Origin: Thinopyrum elongatum
Lineage: Eukaryota; Streptophyta; Magnoliopsida; Poales; Poaceae
Reading direction: 5' to 3'
Assembly: GCA_011799875.1 (NCBI GenBank)
Contig: CM022301.1
Location: 219,114,296-219,178,295, forward strand
Length of the DNA: 64,000 nt
The first letter of the stretch is position 1. Every line of letters starts with the position of its first letter. The notes under the pieces are model-generated. The model was not told where the DNA came from and did not search any database. It was given only the letters and a program-made list of their open reading frames with translations. Positions 46,078 through 56,592 of the stretch are shown piece by piece. Position numbers and translations under genes: made by a program.

Positions 46078-46721
46078 ATCTTGACTCACCATGTCTCGAC
46101 TCGTTCTATACGTACCGCGCGCACGGTAGCCATGGTCACTGTTCATCGAGAGGCAACCCAACACCGGCTGGCTATGTCTCGCACGGGGGCTCGATCGGCT
46201 TCAGTAAGCAGCAGTAGTGATCGATCGGTCGGGTTCAGTTAGCAGCAGCAATGAAGAATCGCTCGGGTTCAGCCAGCGGCGAAGGAATCGCTCTGGTTCA
46301 GTTAACAGCAAAGGGATCGATCGCTCGGGTTCAGTAACGTAGCTAGTGCGATCGCTCGGATTCAGTTAGCCAACGCCTTGCACACACGCGCGTACATGAG
46401 AGAAACGCGCAAACCACAGTGCTTCGCTCAGCCCCGACCACTCACCGTAACCGGGAACTCCCCGATATTTTCCTCTCCCTCGCTTCTACCAAGATTTTTT
46501 CCGTCATGGACGACCCAAAGAATGTCATGCAGGTGCGTCTCCGGCTCGCCCAGGACGAAAAGCCCATTTTCTGTCATGATTTTTTGTTATAGAAGTAGGA
46601 GCCCACCACATCTATGATGATACGTGGTTTTGTCACAATTATCGTCATAGAAGTTTCATAAGCATGACAGAAAAAAATTCGTTTAGCCCATAATGTCACG
46701 GATGTGTCTTTTTTTGTAGTG
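46078..46721. mobile_element. Right end of CACTA element DTC-2
   Basis: Terminus TTTTTTTGTAGTG at 46709-46721. Before it lie 'tcatgacag'-type paired motifs (46570-46700), and about five copies of 'gatcgctcgg(g/a)ttcagt' with 'tagc' spaced roughly 40 bases (46165-46375), a subterminal array. The flank is TGA (46722-46724). The element would have been continuous with 34.5-36.6 kb before RLG-B inserted. Confidence 0.85.
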
Positions 46722-47035
46722 TGAATGGCTACTACAATGGCGCCGTTTGGGTGAATGTTGAGTTCCCCGCCAGCGGCATCATGTACCTCACCCATGGGTG
46801 GAAGTCCTTTGCTCGTGCCATCTATCTGTCGGAGGGGCATGTCCTCCACTTCAAGTTGGTGGAGTCTGATACGCTCTCCGTGAAGTTCTTCGGGGCTGCA
46901 GGCGCTTGCATGGTGTGCTGCGCGGAGAGCTCGAGCAACAACGAAAGCTCCTCCTCGAGCGACAGCGACGAGGAGGACGATGGTGAATACGACTACGGCG
47001 ACTCCCAAAGCGTCAAGTCCGAAGACGGCGACTAG
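46722..47035 (+). pseudogene. C-terminal half of a B3 DNA-binding domain protein, truncated by DTC-2
   Basis: The frame is open from the CACTA junction to TAG at 47033-47035 (about 104 codons). It reads VWVNVEFPASGIMYLTHGWK, SFARAIYLSEGHVLHFKLV, DTLSVKFFG. This is the second half of a plant B3 domain, with the typical 'GW..F.....L..G..L.F......F.V..F' pattern. An acidic Ser/Asp/Glu tail follows. The first half of the domain and the start codon are missing, because the transposon end lies directly at the first base. B3 proteins are plant transcription factors. The piece cannot fold as a complete domain. Confidence 0.72.
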
Positions 47036-47245
47036 GACTCCAGCTGAACACCAGCAGCACTATCATCTCCAGCTGAGCACCGGCAACACCATCATCTGGG
47101 GCTGGACGCAGGCAGGATGGCCTGTCGGGAGCCCTTTGCCTAGGCGCCCCTTTTGCCCTGGGTTGCACTTGATGTAAACCCTGGAAAGAAAGGGCTAGAG
47201 AAAATGTTAATGAGCACTTTTCTTTTTTAACAAATATGTAATATT
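47036..47245. other. Former 3' flank of the B3 gene
   Basis: Contains 'cagctga(a/g)caccagc' repeats and an AT-rich end. The boundary with RLG-C is unclear. Confidence 0.35.
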
Positions 47246-47668
47246 TGTCGTGCTCAAATAAATATGTACTGTTTCCCTTTATCCATGCTTATCCTTGTAT
47301 GATTTGGTTCTGACACCCTGCGCAGTTTGGAAACCTGTCGGCACGCAATACTTGCCGCGAGCGCTTTGAAGGACTGGTCCTTAGCAGCCTGCTGGAAGTA
47401 AGGTATCCGGCAAGGCAACTTGCCGTTCTCAACACAACTGCAAATAACCTTGCCGAGTGGACTCGAGGCAAGAATAAGAGCGCGAATGAAACACGACAAG
47501 ATTCCTTTGCGTAAAGGTTTTTCACACATGTATAAACCCGGATCAAGGAAAAATTCCAGATGTAACAAAGATATTTTTAGTTGTTTTTCAACTTATCTTT
47601 CTTTGTTGTACTTCTTGTCGTATGAAATGAAATGAACGCCAAATGCCATCTGGAATGGTACTCCATCA
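47246..47668 (-). repeat. Candidate 3' LTR of RLG-C
   Basis: Possible ends TGTCGTGCTC and CTCCATCA (plus strand). A purine run on the minus strand (GGGGGGGGGGA, within 47669-47682) lies just before it, as a polypurine tract should. The partner LTR is outside the window, so this is tentative. Confidence 0.3.
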
Positions 47669-47961
47669 TCCCCCCCCCCCGGGAAATATGTACGTGAGGA
47701 ATCCTTTCGTCTTTGTAAAGAAAGAAGAGGAAAGGACAGTATGGAGTTTTTGGTGGTATGTTAGCCATTTCATTCAAACAAAGTGTAATCACATCATATT
47801 ATGCACCAGTACATAAGTAAATATGCATAAAAAGTTGCGGAACACTTAGCTTTATTCACATATGCACAAGGTATGCGTCTGCCTTTGTACAAAGGGTGAC
47901 AAGTCTTTGAGACTAGGCTTGTACAAAAGGGGTTGTTGGGACAAGGCCCGGCAACTGCGCC

Positions 47962-49875
47962 TCATGGGTAGAACTTGCGAAGATGCTCAATGTTCCACGA
48001 GTTTTGCATACGAATGCCATCTTTGGTCTCCAGACGGACTGCGCTAGGTCTGGTGACCCGTACTACCTGATATGGGCCTTCCCACTTTGGCGTCAACTTG
48101 TTTGATCATTTAGCGGACTGAACACGCCGAAAGACAAGGTCGCCTTCCTCAAGGCTTCGGGCATGAACCTTGTGGCCATGATAGCGGCGCAAGGCTTGCT
48201 GGTAGCATGCAGCTCGCATAGCTGCCCGAAGACGATCTTCCTCAAGAAGCATGGCATAGTCATGCCGGAATTGCTCTTGATCTACTTGGCCATAGGCAAG
48301 CACTCGAGGTGGCCCGTATATGATTTCTGTGGGTAGCACCGCTTCTGCACCATAAACTAGGGAGAAGGGCGTTTGGCCAGTAGCTCGATTCGGTGTCATT
48401 CTGACTGACCAAAGAACCACCGACAACTCATCAATCCAGCATCTCCCGCACTTGTGCAGCCTGTCAAATGTTCTTGTCTTGAGACCACACAACACTTCAG
48501 CATTTATCCTCTCTGCTTGTCCATTGCTTCTTGGATGAGCAACAGAAGCAAAGCAAACCTTGCTCCCAAGGCCCTGGTGGTACTGCATGAAGGTGCGGCT
48601 TGTGAACTGTGTGCCGTTGTCGGTAATGACTCTATTTGGGACACCAAAACGGCAAACCAGCCCTTTAAAGAACTCGACGGCTGACTGTGATGTCACCTTT
48701 CTCACTGGTTCTACTTCAGGACACTTTGTGAACTTGTCGATGGCAACGTACAAAAACTCAAAGCCCCCAGTAGCACGGGGAAAGGGGCCCAAGATGTCAA
48801 GCCCCCAGACCAAAAAAGGCCAGGAGAAAGGGATTGTTTGAAGAACTTGCGATGGTTGGTGTATATTCTTTGAATGAAACTGGCATGCTTCACATCTTGT
48901 TACTAGCTCAGTTGCATCCTGGAGGGTAGTGGGCCAATAAAAACCTTGCCGCAATGCTTTTCCGACAAGGGCTCTTGATCCTATGTGAGAGCCACATATG
49001 CCTCCATGTATCTCTGCCAACAACTTGAGTCCATCTTCCCGCCAAATGCACTTTAATTTCACTCCGTTTGGTCTCTTTCTGTATAGAATGTTGTCCACAA
49101 ACTGGTACATACTTGATTGATGGGCTACTTTCTCAGCTTGTTCTTGTTCATCAGGAAGTTCTCCTGTTTGGAGAAACTGAACTATATGTTGTGCCCATGC
49201 CGGAGCTTGTGGCTCGACGACAAGGAATAAAGGCATTTCTGCGGCTGCGAGAGCGCCACCCTCAACAATGAGAACCTGAGGTTCTGTGTGGAGCTGTGTC
49301 TCACCGTCAGGCGCATTGTCGTTCCCGGCAATATTCTCGCTGGCGGCTTTAGGACGCTCTGCCGGAAAATACTTGCCAGTATTCAACTTCCACCTCTTTC
49401 CGGCTCGCATTGACGGAGTGACTGATGGTTGATTCCAATGGAGTACAAAAGCCCCTGGTTCCATAGGTAGCTTTTGAGCAGCGCACTTTGATAGGTGATC
49501 AGCAATGCTGTTCTCCGTACGGGGGATATGCTTTGTTTGCAATCCGTCAAAGTGCTCCTCTAATTTCCTCACTACATCCACGTACGCTTCCATCAAGGGG
49601 CTCTGGTAATCCTTATTTATCTGCTTCACAACGAGCTGTGAATCTCCATGCACAATCAACTTTCTGATTCCCAATTCCACCGCAATTCTGAGGTCGACAA
49701 GGAGCCCCTCATATTCAGCAGTGTTGCCGGTTGTCTTCTCCTTGTGAAAGTGCATTTGAACCACATACTTGGGGTGCTCCCCAGTGGGTGCGACAAGCAG
49801 CACTCCGGCACCGGCGCCTTGCAGCGAGAAAGCACCGTCAAAGTACAGGACCCATTCCTTACCAGCCTCCTTGCC
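47962..49875 (-). pseudogene. RLG-C pol: second RNase H and integrase
   Basis: One frame is open from about 49875 to a TGA at 48106-48108 and then on to the natural end TGA at 47962-47964. It begins with a Tat-type second RNase H carrying the acidic residues in YFDGA, AEYEGL, GDSQLV and NSIADHLS. A linker follows, then the integrase zinc region (HGGICGSHIG ... RCEAC) and the catalytic core with all three acids in place (WGLDILGPF, ITDNGTQF, NGQAERIN). The C-terminal part reads SVRMTPNRATGQTPFSLVYG and KLTPKWEGPYQVV. Only the single TGA in the C-terminal domain breaks it, so this is the best preserved enzyme in the window. Integrase inserts the DNA copy; RNase H removes the RNA template. Confidence 0.88.
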
Positions 49876-50231
49876 GGGAGAGTTGATTCTTGGATCTCTT
49901 CATCCTGCGTTGGTGTCCATTCTACAATGAACTCTGCCAACACTCTGCTCTGAATGGTTGAAGTGCTCTCAAACTTCAGTGCAAAACTTGACAATTCCAA
50001 TGCCCAGTCCACTATCCTGCCAGTTGCCTCTGGATTCCTTACAATACGCTGCAACGGGAAGCGAGTGATGACAGTGATCTCATGTGCTTGGAAGTAGTGG
50101 CGTAGCTTTCTCGAGGCCATGAGGAGGCTGAGAAGCAGTTTCTACACACCAGAGTACCTTGATCTAGCCCCCTGTAAGAGAGAACTAACAAAGTACACGG
50201 GCTACGATACCACTTTCTTCTTTGCTATCAT
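49876..50231 (-). pseudogene. RLG-C pol: first RNase H / connection, frameshifted
   Basis: The segment 50120-49895 reads ASRKLRHYFQAHEITVITRF and PEATGRIVDWALEL, the degenerate first RNase H of Tat elements. Frame changes separate it from the RT part above and the second RNase H below. Confidence 0.75.
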
Positions 50232-51324
50232 CTATTGATCAACTCCTTTTGCTTGCACCATTTTAGCCTTGCCGGCATCGGGATCTGCCAGGGAGATTTT
50301 TGCCTTGTCATGGGATGTACTTGCCGTTGTTGTCTCCTCATCATGAACTTCTCTCTGTGCCACTAGTGCAGCACTGACCACTTGGTTCGTTGCTGCTAAA
50401 TATAGCAACAATGGCTCCTGGGGTCTAGGCGCAACTAATGTTGGCGCAGAGGATAGGAACTTTTTCAGATCTTGCAGCGTAGCCTCTGCTTTCGGAGTCC
50501 ATTTTACTAGACCTGCCTTTTTCAATATCTTGAAAAATGGCAGGGCATGCTCAGTAGACCTTGAAATGAACCTGCTCAAAGCAGCAACACAGCCAGCAAG
50601 GCTTCGCACATCTTTGACAGTCTTGGGTGCTTGAATTTGCTTTATAGCTTTGATCTTGGCGGGATTTGCTTCTATCCCACGCTGAGACACGAAGAACCCA
50701 AGGAGTTTGCCAGATGGGATGCCGAACACACACTTCTCAGGGTTAAGCTTCATGTTGATTCTGTGCAAGTTTGCAAAAGTTTCTTCTAAATCTTGGATGA
50801 GGGGTTGACTTGTCCTTGGTCTTGACCACTATACCATCCATATAAGCTTCTATGTTCTTGTGTAACTATGGCTCAAAACCAATTTGGACTGCTCTTGCAA
50901 ACGTTGAATTAGCACTCTTTAGTCCGAAAGGCATACACACGAAGCAGTATGTGTCACATGGAGTAATGAATGCAGTCCTCTCCTCATCTTCCTTGGCCAT
51001 GAATATCTGATGGTATCCAGAATATGCGTCAAGGAATGAGAGCAGCTCACAACCAGCAGTGGAGTCTATGATTTGATCAATACGCGGCAAGGGGAAAGGA
51101 TCCTTTAGACATGCTTTATTGAGATCAGTGTAATCAATACAAAGTCTCCACTTTCCATTTGCCTTGCGCACAACCGCTGGATTTGTTAACCAAGTTCGGT
51201 GTAGCACTCCTCTAACCAAGTTTCTTGATTTCTTCAGTGATAAATTGCTGCCGCTCCAAAGCTTGCTTCCTGAACTTCTGCTTGACGGGTCGAGCATGGA
51301 GACATACATCAAGGTGGTGGTCAA
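50232..51324 (-). pseudogene. RLG-C pol: reverse transcriptase
   Basis: The upstream half (51324-50866) contains NPAVVRKANGKWRLCIDYTD, LNKACLKDPFPLPRIDQIID, the first catalytic Asp in FLDAYSGYHQI, and MPFGLKSANSTF. A TAG at 50866-50868 follows. The catalytic box, normally YVDD, reads YMDG at 50833-50844, so the second Asp is lost. After a frameshift near 50815 the thumb region continues (MKLNPEKCVFGIPSGKLLGF, VSQRGIEANPAKIKAI). The enzyme is inactive. It belongs to the Gypsy Tat lineage. Confidence 0.88.
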
Positions 51325-51406
51325 TTACCTCCCTAGGAACACTTTCAGATGCCTGCCATGCAAACACATCTACATTCGCCCGCAGGAAGGCAATGAGCGC
51401 GCTTTC

Positions 51407-52096
51407 CTATTTACTGTCAAGAGTGGCACTGATGGTGGAGGTACCACCAGTGTCGTCCTCCTTTGCAGACACCTTCTTTGTTGTAGGTGGCGTAGCTTTG
51501 GATCTCTTGCCCGCAGAACTCTTCGGCAATTCTTCAACGGGTGCACAACACTCCGAAGAGGCATGCTTTCCGAAATTCTCGCCAGAGATCTTACTAGGAT
51601 TCTCGCCCTTCTTTTCTTTGGCGAGAGTTGTAGCCTTGACAGTCTCCGTTGCAACCGCATCTCTATAAAGCTTGTCAACACATACGACTGAGTCCTTCTT
51701 CTCAGAGTTGATGGAAATGACACACAGAGGCCCTTGCATCTTCAGCGTGTTGTAGGCATAGTGAGATGCTTCCATGAACTTAGCCAATGCCAGGCGGCCA
51801 AGAATTCCATTAAACGGCAAGGGGATTTTGACAACATCGAACACTATTTTCTCAGTTCTGTAGTTCAGTTCCCCGCCAAATGTCATCGGCAGTGTGATCT
51901 TTCCCTTAGGCTGGATCCTTCCCGGATTAATTCCTTGGAATGTCCCAATTTTCTTGAGTTCTTCTTCAGGGATCTGTAGCCTCTCGATCACTTCAGGAGA
52001 GATCAAGTTCAAGCTAGCCCCACCGTGAACTAGCATTTTCATGACCTTGAGGTTTGCTATTGTTGGTGAAACCAACAACAGCAAACACCCGACCAT
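51407..52096 (-). pseudogene. RLG-C protease region
   Basis: An open frame of about 229 codons with ANLKVMKMLVHGGASLNLIS: the active-site triplet expected as DGG reads HGG (near 52029-52037), so the catalytic Asp is replaced by His. Downstream parts ITLPMTFGGELNYRTEKI and NGILGRLALAKFMEASHYAY are conserved. A Lys/Glu-rich linker leads toward RT. Confidence 0.8.
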
Positions 52097-52173
52097 AGTT
52101 GTGCAATCAGGGTGGTCCTCGACATCGAAAATGATAGGTGTGTGGGACCACTTGAGGGGCGTTTGAGCATCTG

Positions 52174-52606
52174 CTATCGGCTCCGCCGCATTGACCTCAC
52201 GCGCCCACTGTTTGAGCTAGCGGTGAGAGGAATGCAAAGATGCACACCCGTTAATGCACATGGCTTCCATTGCCTTCTGGAACTCATGCTCACTGGATTC
52301 GTCGTCATCTTCCTCTTCACTCTCTTCATCTCCTTCTTTCTTCTCTCTGCCTCTGGCAGGCTTCTCTTTTTGCTGATTGGTCTTGCCGTGGCGCCCTCGT
52401 CGGCCGCCGTGACCCTTCTTGCTGGATCCACCTGTACCATCCTCGCCCTTGTCCTTATCGTGCGTCTCATACTTAGCCTTCTGTTTCTCGACCATCTATT
52501 CGACTTGACGGCACTCTTGGAGGTCGTGACCCTTGGTACGGTGAATCTAGCAATACGTCCCGTCAAACTTGCCGCCCTTCTCGTCTGCCGCAGCTACGTG
52601 GCAATC
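52174..52606 (-). pseudogene. RLG-C gag, C-terminal part with zinc-knuckle-like motif
   Basis: The frame contains a Cys/His cluster (YC.IHRTKGHDLQEC) then a highly charged Lys/Glu/Gly tail (KKGHGGRRGRHGKTNQQ, acidic EESEEEDDDESSE). Two in-frame TAGs are visible near 52495 and 52547. It is separated from the N-terminal part (62496-63555) by RLG-D; the frame is continuous across that site if RLG-D and one target copy are removed. Confidence 0.75.
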
Positions 52607-52611
52607 AGTGT

Positions 52612-53511
52612 TGTCGGGGCTCTAGCACTGGGGGTACCCAGGCCCGTCTACCTGCAGCCCATCGTGCGGCATCGTCAAAGGGCCCGGCGCGGCCTAGCGC
52701 CAAGACTCCGCAAGCAAGACCCTCGCGAGGCATGCATCAGCAAGCTTCATTGGGCGCCCCAAGGGCTCCGTGAGGAGCGGCCTTTCAAGGCTGCCTCCCG
52801 AGGCCTCCCGCGGGGCGGACATTTCTATGCTCACCTCCCCGCCTCGCGATGCACATGGGTGACGCGAGCTATGACAGGCATCGCCAGGACTAGTGCCAGC
52901 GGGCGCGGATAGTGAGGCTTTCCTCTTTGGTGCTAAACGAGCAAGGCCAGCATGCGGGTTCCCAAGGCGGCCCCAAAGGTTGCCTCTTCGGTGCAACAAG
53001 ACCAGGACGCCGTCTTCTCAGGATGGAGGTCATCATCAAGCCCACCGGCGCGTCATGGACAGAGGCTTTGCAAGCAAAGACCACCTTTGGTCAGGATAGG
53101 GTGTACTCTTGTCCCAAGTCAAAATTGGCCGTTGTGGCATCCCTTCCCGCCTAGAGCTTTGGGGGAAGAGGACCGGGCCAGTAAAAGTATAGTTTAGTCT
53201 CCACCATAGAGAAGGATCGAGTTCATCCACCCCTCAAGTCCAGAGCCGCTCCAAAAGCCTCCAAGAGCCACTTGTACTCACATACTCATCCTCCTCGAGA
53301 GGCAATCCACCACAAAGCAGGAGTAGGGTTTTACACCGCAAGGTGGCCCGAACCTGGGTAAATCACCGTGTTCTTCCATCTTCCCTGTCGCTCGAGCACG
53401 TCAGAGCATCGCCTTGAGGTAGTGAGCAATGAGTCGTAGCCTAGCCAAGTTCCTCGCACACACCCCAGAGTTCGAACCTTTCTTTGGGTCTACGGAGCCT
53501 AGGTTCCGACA
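52612..53511 (+). repeat. 5' LTR of RLG-D
   Basis: 900 bp, TGTCGGGGCTC...GTTCCGACA. Both ends resemble those of RLG-B LTRs read on the minus strand. Confidence 0.9.
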
Positions 53512-53513
53512 TT

Positions 53514-53531
53514 TGGCACGCCAGGTAGGGG
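53514..53531 (+). other. Primer-binding site of RLG-D
   Basis: Reads TGGCACGCCAGGTAGGGG two bases after the LTR. Confidence 0.85.
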
Positions 53532-53578
53532 TGTGCCGGAGTTCCTTCGCTTCGTTTCAGCCCCGCTTTGCCGTCCCC

Positions 53579-54974
53579 ATGGCCGACGCTCGTCGTGTTC
53601 GTGTCGAGTGTCGTGCGGCTCGTGTCGCCCAGACAGAGCCGGCGGGCCGCGGCGGCCGCCGCCTCTCCTCGTCAGCCGCGACCAATGCCGCCATTGACCT
53701 AGCTGCTCATGTGCAGTAGGACTCCTCCCTGCCGCCCTCCGTGCAGCGTGATGGCCACACCGCCACGCCTTCTCTCACCCCGGCCACGGCTTTGTCCTCC
53801 CATGCTCACCGCGGGCTGGTGAACGCGCAGGCTGCGCTGCTCATGGCACGTGAGCTGTTGCACTACCGCCCCGTCAACAAAGGCTACGACACCTGGCTGG
53901 GTCGCATCACTGATCTTGTCAACGCCGCGGGCGAGGCCCCGACACCTTCCCACTCACTCCGTCCTCCACCATCCCGCGCGGGTGATGTGGCGCACGGCGC
54001 GCCTCCGCCTCCTCCCCTACGTTGCGACGACACCGAGCCTCGGCACGATGCACGGCCTCGCGCTTTGCCGCGTGGAGCGCCAGTGCCGGCTGGAGACGAG
54101 GCCAGCTGCCAGATTGTGCATCAGCCGCTGCACGACGCGTGCACCCCCTGCACCGCTACGCCAGCTCCAAGACCGGGCCATCTAAGAAGCTATGGTGCAT
54201 GGGCGCCATGACCGCGACGCTCCTGCCCGATGCGCGCCAGTCAGTGCTGCTGGCTGCCGTGCCTTCACCCGTGAGCTTCGCCGGGTGGTCTGGCCATTCA
54301 AGTTCAAGCCGGAGCTTCCTCCTCACTAAGACGGCATCCCCAACCCCGTGGAGTTCCTCCCGCTCTATGCGCTGAGCATTGAGGCGGCGAACGGCGACGA
54401 AAAGGTCATGGCGAACTAGTTCGCCCTGGCCCTCAAGGATGGCGCGCGTTCCTAGCTCATGAACCTGCCTGAAGGGTCAATCTCCTCGTGGGATGAGCTT
54501 CGCGAGCGCTTCATCACCAACTTCCAAGGCACCCGTGACCACGCCCTCATCATCAGCGATCTGCAGCACATCAAGCAGCGCCCGAGTGAGACCATCCGCA
54601 AATACATTCAGCGCTTCACCCAAGTCCGCCTCAAGATCCCGAAGGCCTTGGATGAGGCCATCATCTCGGCATTCACCGAAGGCGTCACGGACGTCCGGAT
54701 GAATGAGAAGCTCGCCATCAACAATGACTTGAGCTGTTCAACCTGGCCGACAAGTGCGCGAGGATGGAGGAAGGCCGCCTCTCCCTCCTCAACAACTCCA
54801 ACGCCGATCCCGATGACAAGAAGACCAAGGAGGCAAAACGCAAGGGCCCTGCCGTGCTGGCGGCGGAGCCCGAGCTAAAGCGTGGCCGCGACCGGGACGA
54901 GCCCCCAAGGATGGCCACCCATTTTGTGTATTCCACAACGTGCGCACCCACAACACCAATGACTGTCAGGAGCT
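53579..54974 (+). pseudogene. gag of RLG-D
   Basis: Starts MADARRVRVECRAARVAQ at 53579, in parallel with RLG-B. TAG stops occur at about 53717, 54417 and 54452, and frame changes are needed near 54190 and 54740. The gag core is clear at 54459-54730: MNLPEGSISSWDELRERFIT, IKQRPSETIRKYIQRF, QVRLKIPKALDEAIISAF. A Lys-rich tail (KKTKEAKRKGPAVLAAEPEL) matches RLG-B. The coordinates bracket the decayed gene. Confidence 0.78.
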
Positions 54975-55302
54975 AAGGGCGCTCTGTGACGAGCGCCTGG
55001 GATGCCTCCCCGAGCGCAGCGATCGTGGCTTCGGTCATTGAGGAGGCCGTGGTGGAGGACACTGGGAAAGCCACAACCCTCACCAGGGACTGGTGTGACT
55101 AGCCTCGCGAGGATGCCTGGCGCGATCAGCCACGTGACGCCGCCTGGCGCGATCAGCCTTGTGACGGCACGTGGCGTGATCAGCCCCATGAGATCTTCCC
55201 TCAGGGCAACGCGGGCCTTCCGCCGCTGCCACCGCCTCCCAGGAGGAACGACAACAACCAGCCAGACGAGGGGCTAGGGGCTACCAGGAGCCTCGCACCA
55301 TA

Positions 55303-56073
55303 GTGTGCATCCTCGGCGGAGGTCAGGCCCCCGTGTCAAACCGTCTCTTCAAGCAGTTCTCTCGTGAGGTGAATGTTGCCCTCCCGAGGCTTGAGGCTGT
55401 GCATCCCCTCAAGTGGTCGCAGTACGCCCTCACCTTCGATTCCAAGGACCACCTCAGGTGCTCAACCACCGTTGGCGCGCTCCCCATGCTGTGCATGCCT
55501 ACCATCAGCAACGTCTTAGTCACCAAGACCCTCATCAACGGCGGCGCCGGCCTCAACGTGCTCTCTGCGGAGACGTTCGAGACGCTTCAAGTTCCTTATG
55601 ATCAACTCATGCCCACCAGGCCGTTCTCTGGGGTGACCGATGGCTCCACCACTCCCCTGGGGCAGGTGCGCCTCCCAGCCACCTTTGGCACTCACGACAA
55701 CTACCACACCGAGCTTATCGACTTCGATGTGGCCCACATCGGCCTCCTGTAAAACGCCATCCTGGGGTATCCGGCCCTTGCCAAGTTCATGGCGGCAACC
55801 CACCATGGCTACAACATCTTCAAGATGCCAGGGTGCAGAGGCGTCATCACCATTGCCTGTTATGAGAAGGATGCGGTCTGCTCCCTCGAGCACGCCTACC
55901 GGGCTGCGGCGGCTCAGAACTCCGATTGCGGGGAAGACATCATGCCCCCTGAGGTTGTTCCCGCTAAGAAGAAGCAGCTCCTCCCCAAGAACCATCCCGA
56001 GGCAAAGAAGGCACCCACTGGCGAGGCCTCAGGTGCCGCGCCTGGAGCCGGGGCGTGCCTTCCTCCCGCATAG
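55303..56073 (+). pseudogene. Protease region of RLG-D
   Basis: Reads FKQFSREVNVALPRLE, then LINGGAGLNVLS, where the catalytic Asp has become Asn (GAC to AAC), then VTDGSTTPLGQVRLPATF. A TAA at 55750-55752 falls before NAILGYPALAKFMAATHHGY, and a TAG closes the next stretch at 56071-56073. Both stops match RLG-B codon for codon. Confidence 0.78.
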
Positions 56074-56157
56074 GAAGGCCCACCCGACAGCTCCCTCAAG
56101 ACAGGCTCGGAGGCTCCCACCTGGAGAGCATCTGACCTGACCAGTGCAACGAGGGAG

Positions 56158-56592
56158 GTGCTCAGGCACCACTTGGAGGCGTGCTTCGACGAGCGCCCCC
56201 ACAAGCATGGAACACGGCGCGAGGCACCAGGAGCACGAGAATTCATCACCAAGGCGATCAGTGAACTTCAGGAAGCGCGGGCCATGCGCGGCGAGCTCCG
56301 CTCGCATGCCCCACTGGCTCGGCTGCTGCCCCCCGACGTGGGCAGCGAGCTGCGCGTCTGCGTCAACATCCCAGGCCTCAACATTGCCACTTCTCAGGAC
56401 CTCTTCTGGCAATCACGCATTGGTCAGAGCGGAGGCTACCCTTGCAACTACATCTGCATGCCTTTCGGCCTGCTAAACACGGGTACCACGTACCAGCAGT
56501 TCGTGCAGCTCGCGCTGGCGTCTCACGAGGCTAGGCGCTCAGCGCTGGCGCCTCGCGAGGCCTCGACCCCTCGCGAGCCTCCCGAGCCTTGA
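56158..56592 (+). pseudogene. Pol N-terminal region and RT relic of RLG-D
   Basis: The open stretch is in the same frame as the protease, after the TAG. It contains REFITKAISELQEARAMRGE, then CVNIPGLNIATSQDLFWQSR, jumping through YICMPFGLLNTGTTYQQFVQ. The RT segment with the first catalytic Asp is missing at the same joint as in RLG-B. The end 'SHEARRSALAPREAS' also matches RLG-B (AHEARHRAVLAQE), so the sequence after the joint is shared too. Confidence 0.75.
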
